This document shows, in pieces, positions 5,971 to 12,716 of a DNA stretch of 13,098 nt. Numbering within the stretch: the first letter of the stretch is position 1; every line of letters starts with the position of its first letter. This stretch comes from Chloroflexia bacterium. Its GTDB lineage: Bacteria > Chloroflexota > Chloroflexia > QHBQ01 > JADMIH01. The notes below the pieces were generated by a model. The model was not told the origin of the DNA. It saw nothing but the letters and a program-made list of their open reading frames with translations, and ran no database searches. A program made the position numbers and the translations under genes. The DNA is taken from positions 1 to 13,098 of the forward strand of contig JAICKM010000107.1 in the NCBI GenBank assembly GCA_025927935.1. Reading direction: 5' to 3'.

Positions 5971-6018
5971 TGGCCAGTGACCATTCGTCACTCGTCTCCA
6001 CTCGGCACTCAGCACTGC
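5971..6018 (-). repeat. Heptamer repeat block in inverted orientation, right arm
   Basis: This block has degenerate 7-bp units such as CACTCGT, CTCCACT, CGGCACT and CAGCACT. Read on the minus strand they become AGTG-containing units related to the left block at 5844-5871. The two arms enclose about 100 bp of unique sequence, so the whole resembles a degraded inverted-repeat element about 175 bp long. No ORF or target-site duplication was recognised in it. Confidence 0.6.
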
Positions 6019-6026
6019 GTTCCGCT

Positions 6027-6055
6027 TTGCCGCCGCTAGGAGGCTCGTGTATAAT
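6027..6055 (+). promoter_or_regulatory. Sigma-70-type promoter for the GspE-like ATPase and downstream genes
   Basis: TTGCCG (6027-6032) and a perfect TATAAT (6050-6055) are 17 bp apart. Transcription would begin near 6062, giving a 5' leader of about 57 nt. It is the first promoter of the rightward gene series. Confidence 0.7.
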
Positions 6056-6101
6056 GAAGGCGTGTCGTGGTCGGGCACAGCGGCCTTATCCGGAACCGGC
6101 T

Positions 6102-6112
6102 AGGAGAGGAGG
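6102..6112 (+). promoter_or_regulatory. Ribosome-binding site that fixes a TTG start
   Basis: AGGAGAGGAGG precedes the TTG at 6119 by 6 nt. No in-frame ATG or GTG is placed as well, so the rare start codon is well supported. Confidence 0.8.
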
Positions 6113-6118
6113 CGCGTC

Positions 6119-6994
6119 TTGCAACAGGACGACTACGAAGAACCGTTTGGCTGGTGGGGATGGCATTGGCAGCCGCCGCAGCCCCTCTCGGTGGTGCAGT
6201 TGCTCGAAGCCCGCAGCTTCGACGCGGCGACCCTGGGACTCATCTGGGCCTTGATGGCCCGCCGCGCCTCGGTCATCGTCGGGGCCGAGCCGCCCATGGC
6301 CGGCAAGACCACCACCCTGACCGCGCTGCTCGATTTCTTGCCGCCGGGCACCACGCGCCTCTATATGCACGGCCATTATGAGACCTTTGAGTTCGTCAAT
6401 GAGGCGGCGACGGAGCCGCGGACGTGCTACTTGCTGGCGAACGAGATGAGCGACCACCTGGCGATCTACTTTTGGGGCGCGCGCATCGGTCGCCTGTTCA
6501 GCTTGCTGCCGCAGGGCTATGCCTTCGGCTCAACCATGCACGCCGAGACTGTCGAGGAGGTGCTGGATATCCTGAGCGCGCCGCCGCTCAACGTGCCTCC
6601 CCGGCTCTTGCCGGGCCTGAACCTGGTCATTAATCTGGTGCTGCTAACCCAGGGCGGCCGCTATCGCCGGCGCTGCGCGGCCGTCCACCTGGTGCTGCCG
6701 GGCGAGGGACCGCAGGGCGTCAACACGTACTGCCTGGCCCGCTGGGATGCCGAAGCCGATCACCTGGTCCATGCCTGGACCGAACCCGCCACGCTCGATG
6801 CCCTGGCCCGCTGGACCGGGATGCCTCCCGCGCTGCTCACCGCCGAGCTAGCCGAGCGCACCGCATATTTACGCGGTCTGCAAGAGGGTGAGCAGACCGA
6901 TATCCCCACTGTCCGGCGGCGCCTCGCGGCCTTTGCCCAGGCGAGTTCCACCGCCACGCCGGAAGCGGAACACAAATCTGACATCGTGTCCTGA
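6119..6994 (+). CDS. Degenerate GspE/PilT/VirB11-like secretion-type ATPase
   Basis: This 291-aa protein is related to the hexameric ATPases of type II/IV secretion and type IV pili, but shorter and altered. The P-loop region reads EPPMAGKTTTL (57-67) where the family has GPTGSGKTTTL; the lysine (K63) and threonines are kept and two glycines are lost. LLANEMSDH (105-113) matches the Walker B position, with E109 kept. FGSTMHAETVEEVLDIL (136-152) matches the His-box helix, with H141. The N-terminus is Trp-rich (GWWGWHW) in place of the usual N-terminal domain. The start is TTG, fixed by AGGAGAGGAGG ending 6 nt before it. No pilin, secretin or pilus platform gene is near; the neighbours are a MoxR ATPase and a VWA protein. 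It may have been recruited to a different role. ATP hydrolysis is uncertain because of the P-loop changes. Confidence 0.7.
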   Translation: MQQDDYEEPFGWWGWHWQPPQPLSVVQLLEARSFDAATLGLIWALMARRASVIVGAEPPMAGKTTTLTALLDFLPPGTTRLYMHGHYETFEFVNEAATEPRTCYLLANEMSDHLAIYFWGARIGRLFSLLPQGYAFGSTMHAETVEEVLDILSAPPLNVPPRLLPGLNLVINLVLLTQGGRYRRRCAAVHLVLPGEGPQGVNTYCLARWDAEADHLVHAWTEPATLDALARWTGMPPALLTAELAERTAYLRGLQEGEQTDIPTVRRRLAAFAQASSTATPEAEHKSDIVS

Positions 6995-7096
6995 GCGTTA
7001 TCTTTCCTGTATTATCGGCCCACACGACAATCCGCTTATTGCATCGCTACGCCGGAAACCTTTCCCGTCCGGTGCATGACTAGGAAAGCACGGAGC

Positions 7097-8500
7097 ATGT
7101 ATACAACGACTAAGCCTCAGACTGTCGGCGAACTGCGCAGCAGTGAGTATCAAGTGCTGCCGGTGAAAGAGGAAATGCGGAAGAACCTCGTCGCCCGCTT
7201 GCAGCAGAACGAACCGCTCTTCCCCGGCATCATCGGCTATGAGCAGACGGTGATTCCGCAGATCGAGAACGCCATCCTGTCGGGCCAGGACATCATCTTC
7301 CTGGGCGAGCGCGGCCAGGCCAAGACCCGCATCGCGCGCAGCCTGATCAATCTGCTCGACGATGAAGTGCCCGTCGTGGCCGGCTGCGAGATCAACGATA
7401 ACCCGTTCGACCCGACCTGCGCCCGCTGCCGCGAGATGGCCGCCGAACTGGGCGACAAGCTGCCCATCGCCTGGATGAGCCGCGAAGCCCGCTACGGCGA
7501 AAAGCTCGCCACACCCGATATCACCATCGCCGACCTCATCGGCGAGATCGACCCGATTAAAGTAGCCGAGGGCCGTTACCTGTCCGACGAGCAGACGATC
7601 CACTACGGCCTGGTGCCGCGCACCAACCGGGGCATCTTCGTCATCAACGAGCTGCCCGACCTGGCCGAGCGCATCCAGGTGGGCCTGTTGAACATCCTGG
7701 AAGAGCGCGACGTGCAGATCCGCGGCCACAAGGTCCGCCTGCCGCTCGATGTCTATCTGGTCGCCAGCGCCAACCCGGAAGACTACACCAACCGCGGGCG
7801 CATCATCACCCCGCTCAAGGATCGCGTCGGCTCCCAGATCCGCACACACTACCCGCGCACCATCGAGCAGGAGATCTCGATCATGGAGCAGGAGCGCACC
7901 CACTACAAGATCCAGGGTGTGGAACTGACGATCCCGGAGTATATGAAAGAGATCGTGGCCGAACTGACCCACCTAGCGCGCAAGCATCCGGATATAAGCC
8001 AGCGTTCCGGCGTATCGGTGCGTGTGAGCGTGTCGAACTACGAGAACCTGTTGAGCAATGCCGTCAAGCGCGCCATCCGCCTCGGCGAAAAGCAGGCCGC
8101 GCCGCGCGTCAGCGATCTCGACGCCCTGGTGACGTCGACCGCCGGCAAGATCGAGATCGAGGCTGTCGGCGATGCCCGCGAGGACAAGGTGATCACCAAG
8201 TTGCTGCAAGGGGCGGTCAGCGCCGTGTTCAATCGCCATTTCACCGTGCAGGAGTTCGACGATCTGCTGACCCGCTTCCACAACGGCATGAACCTCGAAG
8301 TCTCCGATAACATGCCGTCGATGGAGTATGTCCACCAGGCCAGCGAGGTCAAGGCGCTGAAGAACGCCGTCGCCAAGTTGGGCGCGCAGGGCAACCCGGC
8401 CGTCGCCGCGTCGGCTGTCGAATTCGTGTTGGAAGGCTTGCACCTGAACCGCCGCCTGAACAAGGATCGCTCGGCGGGCGGCGTGCGCTATCATCGCTAA
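7097..8500 (+). CDS. MoxR/chelatase-type AAA+ ATPase (Rv0958-like)
   Basis: This 467-aa AAA+ ATPase belongs to the branch between MoxR/RavA and magnesium-chelatase subunit I. Walker A is GERGQAKT (70-77). Walker B is GIFVINE (179-185), with Asn where most AAA+ proteins have Asp; I recall this INELPDL form from the Rv0958-like family. Sensor 1 is ASANPEDYTNRG (223-234), and TPLKDRVGSQIR (238-249) carries a candidate arginine finger. Three cysteines, C97, C108 and C111, sit in a loop insertion between Walker A and Walker B and may bind zinc. The C-terminal part (about 280-460) is helical. It likely forms a hexamer that acts with the VWA protein downstream, by analogy with ChlI/ChlD, CbbQ/CbbO and RavA/ViaA. 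ATG 7097 is chosen because TAGGAAAG lies 8 nt before it; the in-frame ATG at 7076 has none. The substrate is unknown and this is not claimed to be a true Mg chelatase. Confidence 0.88.
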   Translation: MYTTTKPQTVGELRSSEYQVLPVKEEMRKNLVARLQQNEPLFPGIIGYEQTVIPQIENAILSGQDIIFLGERGQAKTRIARSLINLLDDEVPVVAGCEINDNPFDPTCARCREMAAELGDKLPIAWMSREARYGEKLATPDITIADLIGEIDPIKVAEGRYLSDEQTIHYGLVPRTNRGIFVINELPDLAERIQVGLLNILEERDVQIRGHKVRLPLDVYLVASANPEDYTNRGRIITPLKDRVGSQIRTHYPRTIEQEISIMEQERTHYKIQGVELTIPEYMKEIVAELTHLARKHPDISQRSGVSVRVSVSNYENLLSNAVKRAIRLGEKQAAPRVSDLDALVTSTAGKIEIEAVGDAREDKVITKLLQGAVSAVFNRHFTVQEFDDLLTRFHNGMNLEVSDNMPSMEYVHQASEVKALKNAVAKLGAQGNPAVAASAVEFVLEGLHLNRRLNKDRSAGGVRYHR

Positions 8501-8504
8501 GCGC

Positions 8505-8563
8505 CCTGGCGGAGGGCCGCGCGCCGCCGGATGGTGTTTGTTGCGCGGCCCGCGGCGGCCAGG
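8505..8563 (+). other. Intercistronic stem-loop between the AAA+ ATPase and VWA genes
   Basis: GGGCCGCGC (8514-8522) pairs perfectly with GCGCGGCCC (8543-8551) around a 20-nt loop, and CCTGGC (8505-8510) with GCCAGG (8558-8563) can form an outer stem. No T-run follows, so it is not a canonical terminator. It may stabilise or process the mRNA between the two genes. Confidence 0.6.
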
Positions 8564-8567
8564 TGAT

Positions 8568-8596
8568 CCGCGCGGCTTGACCCACACGCCGCGCGG
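8568..8596 (+). other. Second intercistronic stem-loop before the VWA gene
   Basis: CCGCGCGGC (8568-8576) and GCCGCGCGG (8588-8596) form a perfect 9-bp stem with an 11-nt loop. ATTTTCTCTCGTT begins 10 nt later, so weak termination or attenuation is possible. It lies 23 nt before the ribosome-binding site of the VWA gene. Confidence 0.6.
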
Positions 8597-8635
8597 GCGC
8601 GCCGGGATTTTCTCTCGTTAAGAAAGAGGCAGCCA

Positions 8636-10663
8636 ATGCCTAATTATTTCGTCTACCGAGATTGGGACGGCACCCAGCAGATCATGCCGTTCGACGCCGA
8701 CGCGGTCATGGAGGCCATCTCCGACGACCTGCTGGCCGACGGCGATCTGCGCCGCGCTCTGCGCCGCCTCATGCAAAGCGGCTACCAGACGCGCGACAAC
8801 CGCCGCATGATGGGCCTGCGCGACCTGATGGACCGCCTGCGCCAGCGCCGCCAGCAGATGCTCAAGCGCCATGATATGAACAGCATCATGGACGACATCG
8901 CCAAGCAACTGGACTCGATTATCCAGCAGGAGCGCGAGGATATCCAGAAGCGGCTGGACGAGAGCCACACCCAGATGCAGCAGCAGCAAGCCGAAGGCTC
9001 CGCGCCGCCCAACGCCGAGCAGTTGCAGAAGATGCTCGACAACATGGCCGCCAAGCATCAGCAGCAACTCGACAGCCTGCCGGAGAGTCCGGCGGGCCGG
9101 ATCAAGGAACTGCAAGACTACGACTTCATGAGTCCGGCGGCGCGCGAGCAGTTCCAGCAGTTGCTCGCCCAGTTGCAACAGCAGGTGCTCAACCAGACGT
9201 TCAAGGGCCTCAAGGGGTCGATGCAGGGCATGACGCCGGAGCAGCGCGCCGAATTGCGCAACATGATGCACGACCTGAACCAGATGTTGCGCGACCGGGC
9301 CGAGGGGCGGGAGCCGCACTTCAAAGAGTTCATGGAGCAGTACGGCCACTACTTCCCCAAGGGCATCGAGAACCTGGACCAGCTTATGGAGCACCTGGCC
9401 CAGCAGATGCAGGCCATGGAATCGCTCATGCAGAGCATGAGCGCCGAGCAGCGCGCTGAGTTAGAGAGCCTGATGGAAGGGCTGATGCAGGACGAGCAGT
9501 TGCAGGCTGAAATGGCCGAACTGGCCGCCAACTTGCAGGGCATGATGCCCTACGAAGGCGAGCGCTATCCCTTCTCCGGCGACGAGCCTGTGACCCTCAG
9601 CGAGGCGATGCGCATGATGGAGCAGCTTCAAGAGATGGAAGAGTTGGAGAAGCAGCTTGACGCCGCCCGCTACGGCAACAACGTGGACAATGTCGACGCC
9701 CAGAAGATGAGTGAACTCGTCGGCGCGGAAGAGGGTCAGGCCCTCCAGCAGTTGCAGGAACTGGCGCGTATGCTGGAGGAAGAGGGCTACCTCGAAAACA
9801 ACGGCGGCAAGATGACCCTGACGCCGCGCGGCATCCGCAAGATCGGCCAGAAGGCGTTGCAGGACATCTTCCAGTACCTCAAGCGCGACGCCTTCGGCAA
9901 GCACGCCACCAACCTGCGCGGGCGCGGCGGCGAGCGCACCGACGACAGCAAGGAGTACGAGTTCGGCGATCCCTTCTACCTGGACCTGCAAGCTACGCTG
10001 ATGAACGCCGTCGAGCGCGACGGCCCCGGCGCGCCCGTCCGCATCAACCCAAGCGACTTCGAGGTCTATCGCACGGAGATGCAGACGCAGAGCGCCACCG
10101 TGCTGATGCTCGACATGAGCCGCTCGATGTTGCTGCGCGGCTGCTATCTGGCGGCTAAGAAGGTGGCCCTGGCGCTCAACCACCTGATCCGCACGCAGTT
10201 CCCGCGCGACACGATCTACATCGTCGGCTTCTCGGCCTATGCGCGCGAGCTAAAGGCCGAGCAGTTGCCGCAGTTGGACTGGAGTGAGTACGAGTACGGC
10301 ACCAACCTGCACCACGCGCTGCTGCTGGCCCGTACCCTGCTGGCCCGCCACAAGACGCCCAACAAGCAGATCATCGTCATCACCGACGGCGAGCCGACGG
10401 CGCACCTGGAGCAGGGCCAGTCCTACTTCAACTACCCGCCAAGCTGGCGCACGATCCAGGAGACGTTGCGCGAGGTGACGCGCTGCACCCGCGACCGCAT
10501 CGTGATCAACACCTTCATGCTGGAGCGCACTTACGACCTGACCGAGTTCGTCAACCAGATGACGGCGATCAACAAAGGGCGCGCCTTCTACGCCACGCCG
10601 GAGGCGCTGGGCGAGTATATCCTCGTGGATTACGTAAACAGCAAGCGCAAGCGTATCAAGTGA
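8636..10663 (+). CDS. VWA-domain protein, partner of the MoxR/chelatase-type ATPase (Rv0959-like)
   Basis: This 675-aa cytoplasmic protein has no signal peptide. The first 380 residues are helical and extremely rich in Gln, Met and Glu, with likely coiled coils. They include two copies of a motif, MTPEQRAEL (199-207) and MSAEQRAEL (268-276). Residues of about 385-415 (TLTPRGIRKIGQKALQDIF) look like a winged-helix or linker element. The C-terminal VWA domain (about 485-670) has a complete metal-ion-dependent adhesion site: D493-x-S495-x-S497 (DMSRS), T556 (YGTN) and D584 (ITDGE). It probably serves as the substrate adaptor for the AAA+ ATPase encoded 135 bp upstream, as ChlD or ViaA do for their partners. 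GAGG lies 6 nt before the ATG. The family length matches what I recall for the mycobacterial homologue. Confidence 0.88.
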   Translation: MPNYFVYRDWDGTQQIMPFDADAVMEAISDDLLADGDLRRALRRLMQSGYQTRDNRRMMGLRDLMDRLRQRRQQMLKRHDMNSIMDDIAKQLDSIIQQEREDIQKRLDESHTQMQQQQAEGSAPPNAEQLQKMLDNMAAKHQQQLDSLPESPAGRIKELQDYDFMSPAAREQFQQLLAQLQQQVLNQTFKGLKGSMQGMTPEQRAELRNMMHDLNQMLRDRAEGREPHFKEFMEQYGHYFPKGIENLDQLMEHLAQQMQAMESLMQSMSAEQRAELESLMEGLMQDEQLQAEMAELAANLQGMMPYEGERYPFSGDEPVTLSEAMRMMEQLQEMEELEKQLDAARYGNNVDNVDAQKMSELVGAEEGQALQQLQELARMLEEEGYLENNGGKMTLTPRGIRKIGQKALQDIFQYLKRDAFGKHATNLRGRGGERTDDSKEYEFGDPFYLDLQATLMNAVERDGPGAPVRINPSDFEVYRTEMQTQSATVLMLDMSRSMLLRGCYLAAKKVALALNHLIRTQFPRDTIYIVGFSAYARELKAEQLPQLDWSEYEYGTNLHHALLLARTLLARHKTPNKQIIVITDGEPTAHLEQGQSYFNYPPSWRTIQETLREVTRCTRDRIVINTFMLERTYDLTEFVNQMTAINKGRAFYATPEALGEYILVDYVNSKRKRIK

Positions 10664-12348
10664 TCCCGAACCCGCGCAACATTCTGCTGACCTGTCTGCT
10701 GGGCGCCGCTCTCATCGGTTGTGAGGACGGCGCCCCGCCGACAGCGACGGCTGTCGTCCCCACCGCGCCCCCCACGGCGGTTGTCGCTGGCCCCACGCCC
10801 ACGGTCGCGGCCCTCAGCACGCCCACGGAGGCGCCGGCCCTGACCACGCCCACCGGTCCCGCGGCCACGGCGACGGGTGGTTTACCGCTGGCGACGCCCG
10901 ACGCCGGAGTGCTGACCTCGCCGGCTGCCGGCAGCCCGACTCCTGCCACGCTGCACACCACCAGCGGGCTGGTCTATGTAAGCAACGGCGATCTCAGCTT
11001 CTACGACGCCGACCACCAGGAGACGCGGGCGCTGGTCGAGGTGGCCCACAACCCGCCCGCCCCGCAGCGCATCACCGCCTTCGCCGTCGCGCCCACCGGC
11101 GACCGGCTGGCCTACCTGCTGACCGAGCAGCGCACCACCGGCGGCGCCTGCCGCGCCGATACCCAACTCTGGCTGCTGGATCTGAACAACATCAACAACC
11201 GCCGCCAACTGGCGCCGTCCGTGCTGGCCGAGGACTGTAACGAGCGGGCGCGCAGCGGCGTGGTCCAGCAGGGCCTGGCCTTCGCCCCCGACGGCGGGCG
11301 CCTGGCCTACCTGGCCGGGCGGGCCAACGATGGGCCGATTGACCTCTGGACGGTGAACAGCGACCCCGCCGCCGATGCCGCGCCCCAGCGGCTTGCTGCG
11401 CCCGAAGCCGGGCTGCTGCTCAATCCCGCCTGGGCGCCCGACGGCAAGTCCATCGCCTTCCTGGTGGCCGCCGACCTGGGCACCAACGGCAGCTACGATG
11501 CCGATTTGACCGTGCTGCCCGTGCCCGCAGGCGAGAACACCCAGCCGCACACCGTCGCGCAGGGCCATAGCCTGCCCGGCGGACACCTGGCGCTGCCGCC
11601 CTTCGACCTGACCTGGCTCGACCCGCATACATTGGCCTTCCAGGCATGGAACCCTGCCCGCGGCCCGGACGGCGGCTGGGTGGTTAATACCGCCGGCACC
11701 GCCGGGCCGCAGGAGATCGATCGGGGTCAGGCCGGACTGGGCGCCTGGAGTCCGCCCGGTGCGGGCGGCGCCCGCTGGTACGCCTACCGGGTGGCGGGCA
11801 GCGGCCTGGCCCTTACCTCCGGCGCCGCCGCGACCGGCGCCTTGCTGGCCCAGGTGCCCGAAGCTGGCCCCAACGGCGCCGTCCCGCCGATCTGGTCCGC
11901 CGATGCCGGTGCGGTCGCCTTCAGCACCAGCGACGGCCGCCTGCTGATCGCCGACCGGGTCGCGCCGGGCGCGCCGGCGGTCGCTGCCCTGCCCCAGGTG
12001 CTGCATGCCGCCTGGAGCGCCACACCCGATGCGCCCCCGCTGCTGGCCGCCGTCACCTCCGACGGCAAAACGCTGACCGTGTTCGACCGGCACGGTCAGC
12101 CGCTCTATACACAGACGCTGACTAAAGTCACCGGCGCGCCGCAGGAGATCGTCTGGGAGCCGGCGCCCGCCGGGGCGGATACCCAACGGCTGGCGGTCCG
12201 CTATGCCGGTGGCCCGAATGATGCCACGCCGTTCGTGCTGTTCACCTTCAGCCGCACGCAGCGTGGCCCCGGCCCCCAGGCCCTCGCCCCGGTGGATGAC
12301 GACTCGGCGCTGCAATGGATCACGCTCGGCCCGCTACCGGAGCCGTAG
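10660..12348 (+). CDS. Beta-propeller (TolB/PD40-like) lipoprotein
   Basis: This 562-aa protein has a lipoprotein signal peptide ending in LIGC (C21) and a Thr/Pro/Ala-rich tether to about residue 100. Beta-propeller repeats of PD40 type follow: AVAPTGDRLAY (142-152), AFAPDGGRLAY (207-217), AWAPDGKSIAF (257-267) and a weaker IWSADAGAVAF (411-421). It would sit outside the cell, anchored to the membrane, as a binding or scaffold protein; no catalytic motif is seen. The GTG start overlaps the VWA stop by 4 nt (GTGA) and has no strong ribosome-binding site of its own, so translation is probably coupled to the VWA gene. The coupling is notable because one protein is cytoplasmic and the other exported. 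It shares the tether style of the S41 peptidase lipoprotein but no domain with it. Confidence 0.8.
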   Translation: MIPNPRNILLTCLLGAALIGCEDGAPPTATAVVPTAPPTAVVAGPTPTVAALSTPTEAPALTTPTGPAATATGGLPLATPDAGVLTSPAAGSPTPATLHTTSGLVYVSNGDLSFYDADHQETRALVEVAHNPPAPQRITAFAVAPTGDRLAYLLTEQRTTGGACRADTQLWLLDLNNINNRRQLAPSVLAEDCNERARSGVVQQGLAFAPDGGRLAYLAGRANDGPIDLWTVNSDPAADAAPQRLAAPEAGLLLNPAWAPDGKSIAFLVAADLGTNGSYDADLTVLPVPAGENTQPHTVAQGHSLPGGHLALPPFDLTWLDPHTLAFQAWNPARGPDGGWVVNTAGTAGPQEIDRGQAGLGAWSPPGAGGARWYAYRVAGSGLALTSGAAATGALLAQVPEAGPNGAVPPIWSADAGAVAFSTSDGRLLIADRVAPGAPAVAALPQVLHAAWSATPDAPPLLAAVTSDGKTLTVFDRHGQPLYTQTLTKVTGAPQEIVWEPAPAGADTQRLAVRYAGGPNDATPFVLFTFSRTQRGPGPQALAPVDDDSALQWITLGPLPEP

Positions 12349-12408
12349 GCGGATGCCGGATGTATAATCAGGATGATTCGAGTAGTCGCCCATGATAATC
12401 TTGCTTGT

Positions 12409-12433
12409 AGGGGCCGGTTTCAAACCGGCCTTG
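12409..12433. repeat. REP-like hairpin repeat (GGCCGGTTT-C-AAACCGGCC)
   Basis: GGCCGGTTT (12412-12420) and AAACCGGCC (12422-12430) are perfect 9-bp complements around one base, preceded by TTGTAG. From memory, similar GTAGGGG...GGTTTCAAACC hairpins are scattered in many Chloroflexota and cyanobacterial genomes. The rest of the 146-bp gap at 12349-12494 shows only an isolated TATAAT (12363-12368) with no fitting -35. Confidence 0.7.
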
Positions 12434-12494
12434 CCGCTCATCAGAATTATTGCGATGAACTACTGACAGACTTAGAAGGCATGAGGATCACGGC

Positions 12495-12716
12495 ATGAAG
12501 GCATATGAGTTCCCTCTCAAGCTGACGCCCGATGGGAGCCTAGCAGTCCCCGATGCTCTCCGTAGCAAGTTGCCCTATAACCAGGTAGGCCGCGTCATTG
12601 TTCTCATTGACAAATCCTCAGACATAGACGAGCAGACCGATTGGTCGCGTCTGTCTGCCGAGCAATTCCTGCCGGGGTATAAGGCAGCGGATGCCGTCTA
12701 CGATAAGATCAAGTGA
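12495..12716 (+). CDS. Small AbrB/antitoxin-like protein
   Basis: This 73-aa protein has an N-terminal beta pattern (KAYEFPLKLTPDGSLAVPDAL, residues 2-22, then VGRVIVLID at 31-39), like SpoVT/AbrB-type antitoxins. The acidic C-terminal tail (TDWSRLSAEQFLPGYKAADAVYDKIK) resembles small antitoxin-like proteins seen beside toxins in Chloroflexota and cyanobacteria. No toxin gene follows; instead the next gene is a PPOX-class enzyme joined by a GTGA overlap. ATGAGG lies 8 nt before the ATG. The gene is visibly less GC-rich than its neighbours, which may mean recent transfer. It may be an orphan antitoxin or a small DNA-binding regulator of the downstream gene. The fold is inferred from the pattern only. 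Confidence 0.65.
   Translation: MKAYEFPLKLTPDGSLAVPDALRSKLPYNQVGRVIVLIDKSSDIDEQTDWSRLSAEQFLPGYKAADAVYDKIK

Noticed and set aside
5723..5980. Plus-strand frame of 85 codons inside the candidate RNA and repeat region
   Set aside because: It has no ribosome-binding site or protein-like pattern, and it runs through the terminator and heptamer repeats.
6998..7972. Long minus-strand frame opposite the MoxR gene
   Set aside because: It is antisense to a well-recognised AAA+ gene with all motifs on the plus strand. Its Asp/Val/Leu/Gly-rich composition is typical of the mirror frame of GC-rich coding DNA.
10882..12315. Long minus-strand frame of 477 codons opposite the lipoprotein gene
   Set aside because: The plus-strand frame has a lipobox and PD40 repeats. 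The antisense frame is Gly/Arg/Gln-rich with no motif and no ribosome-binding context.
12363..12368. Isolated TATAAT as a promoter for the small antitoxin-like gene
   Set aside because: The -35 position is a poor match, and the box lies about 130 nt upstream with the REP-like hairpin in between. Not enough to call.
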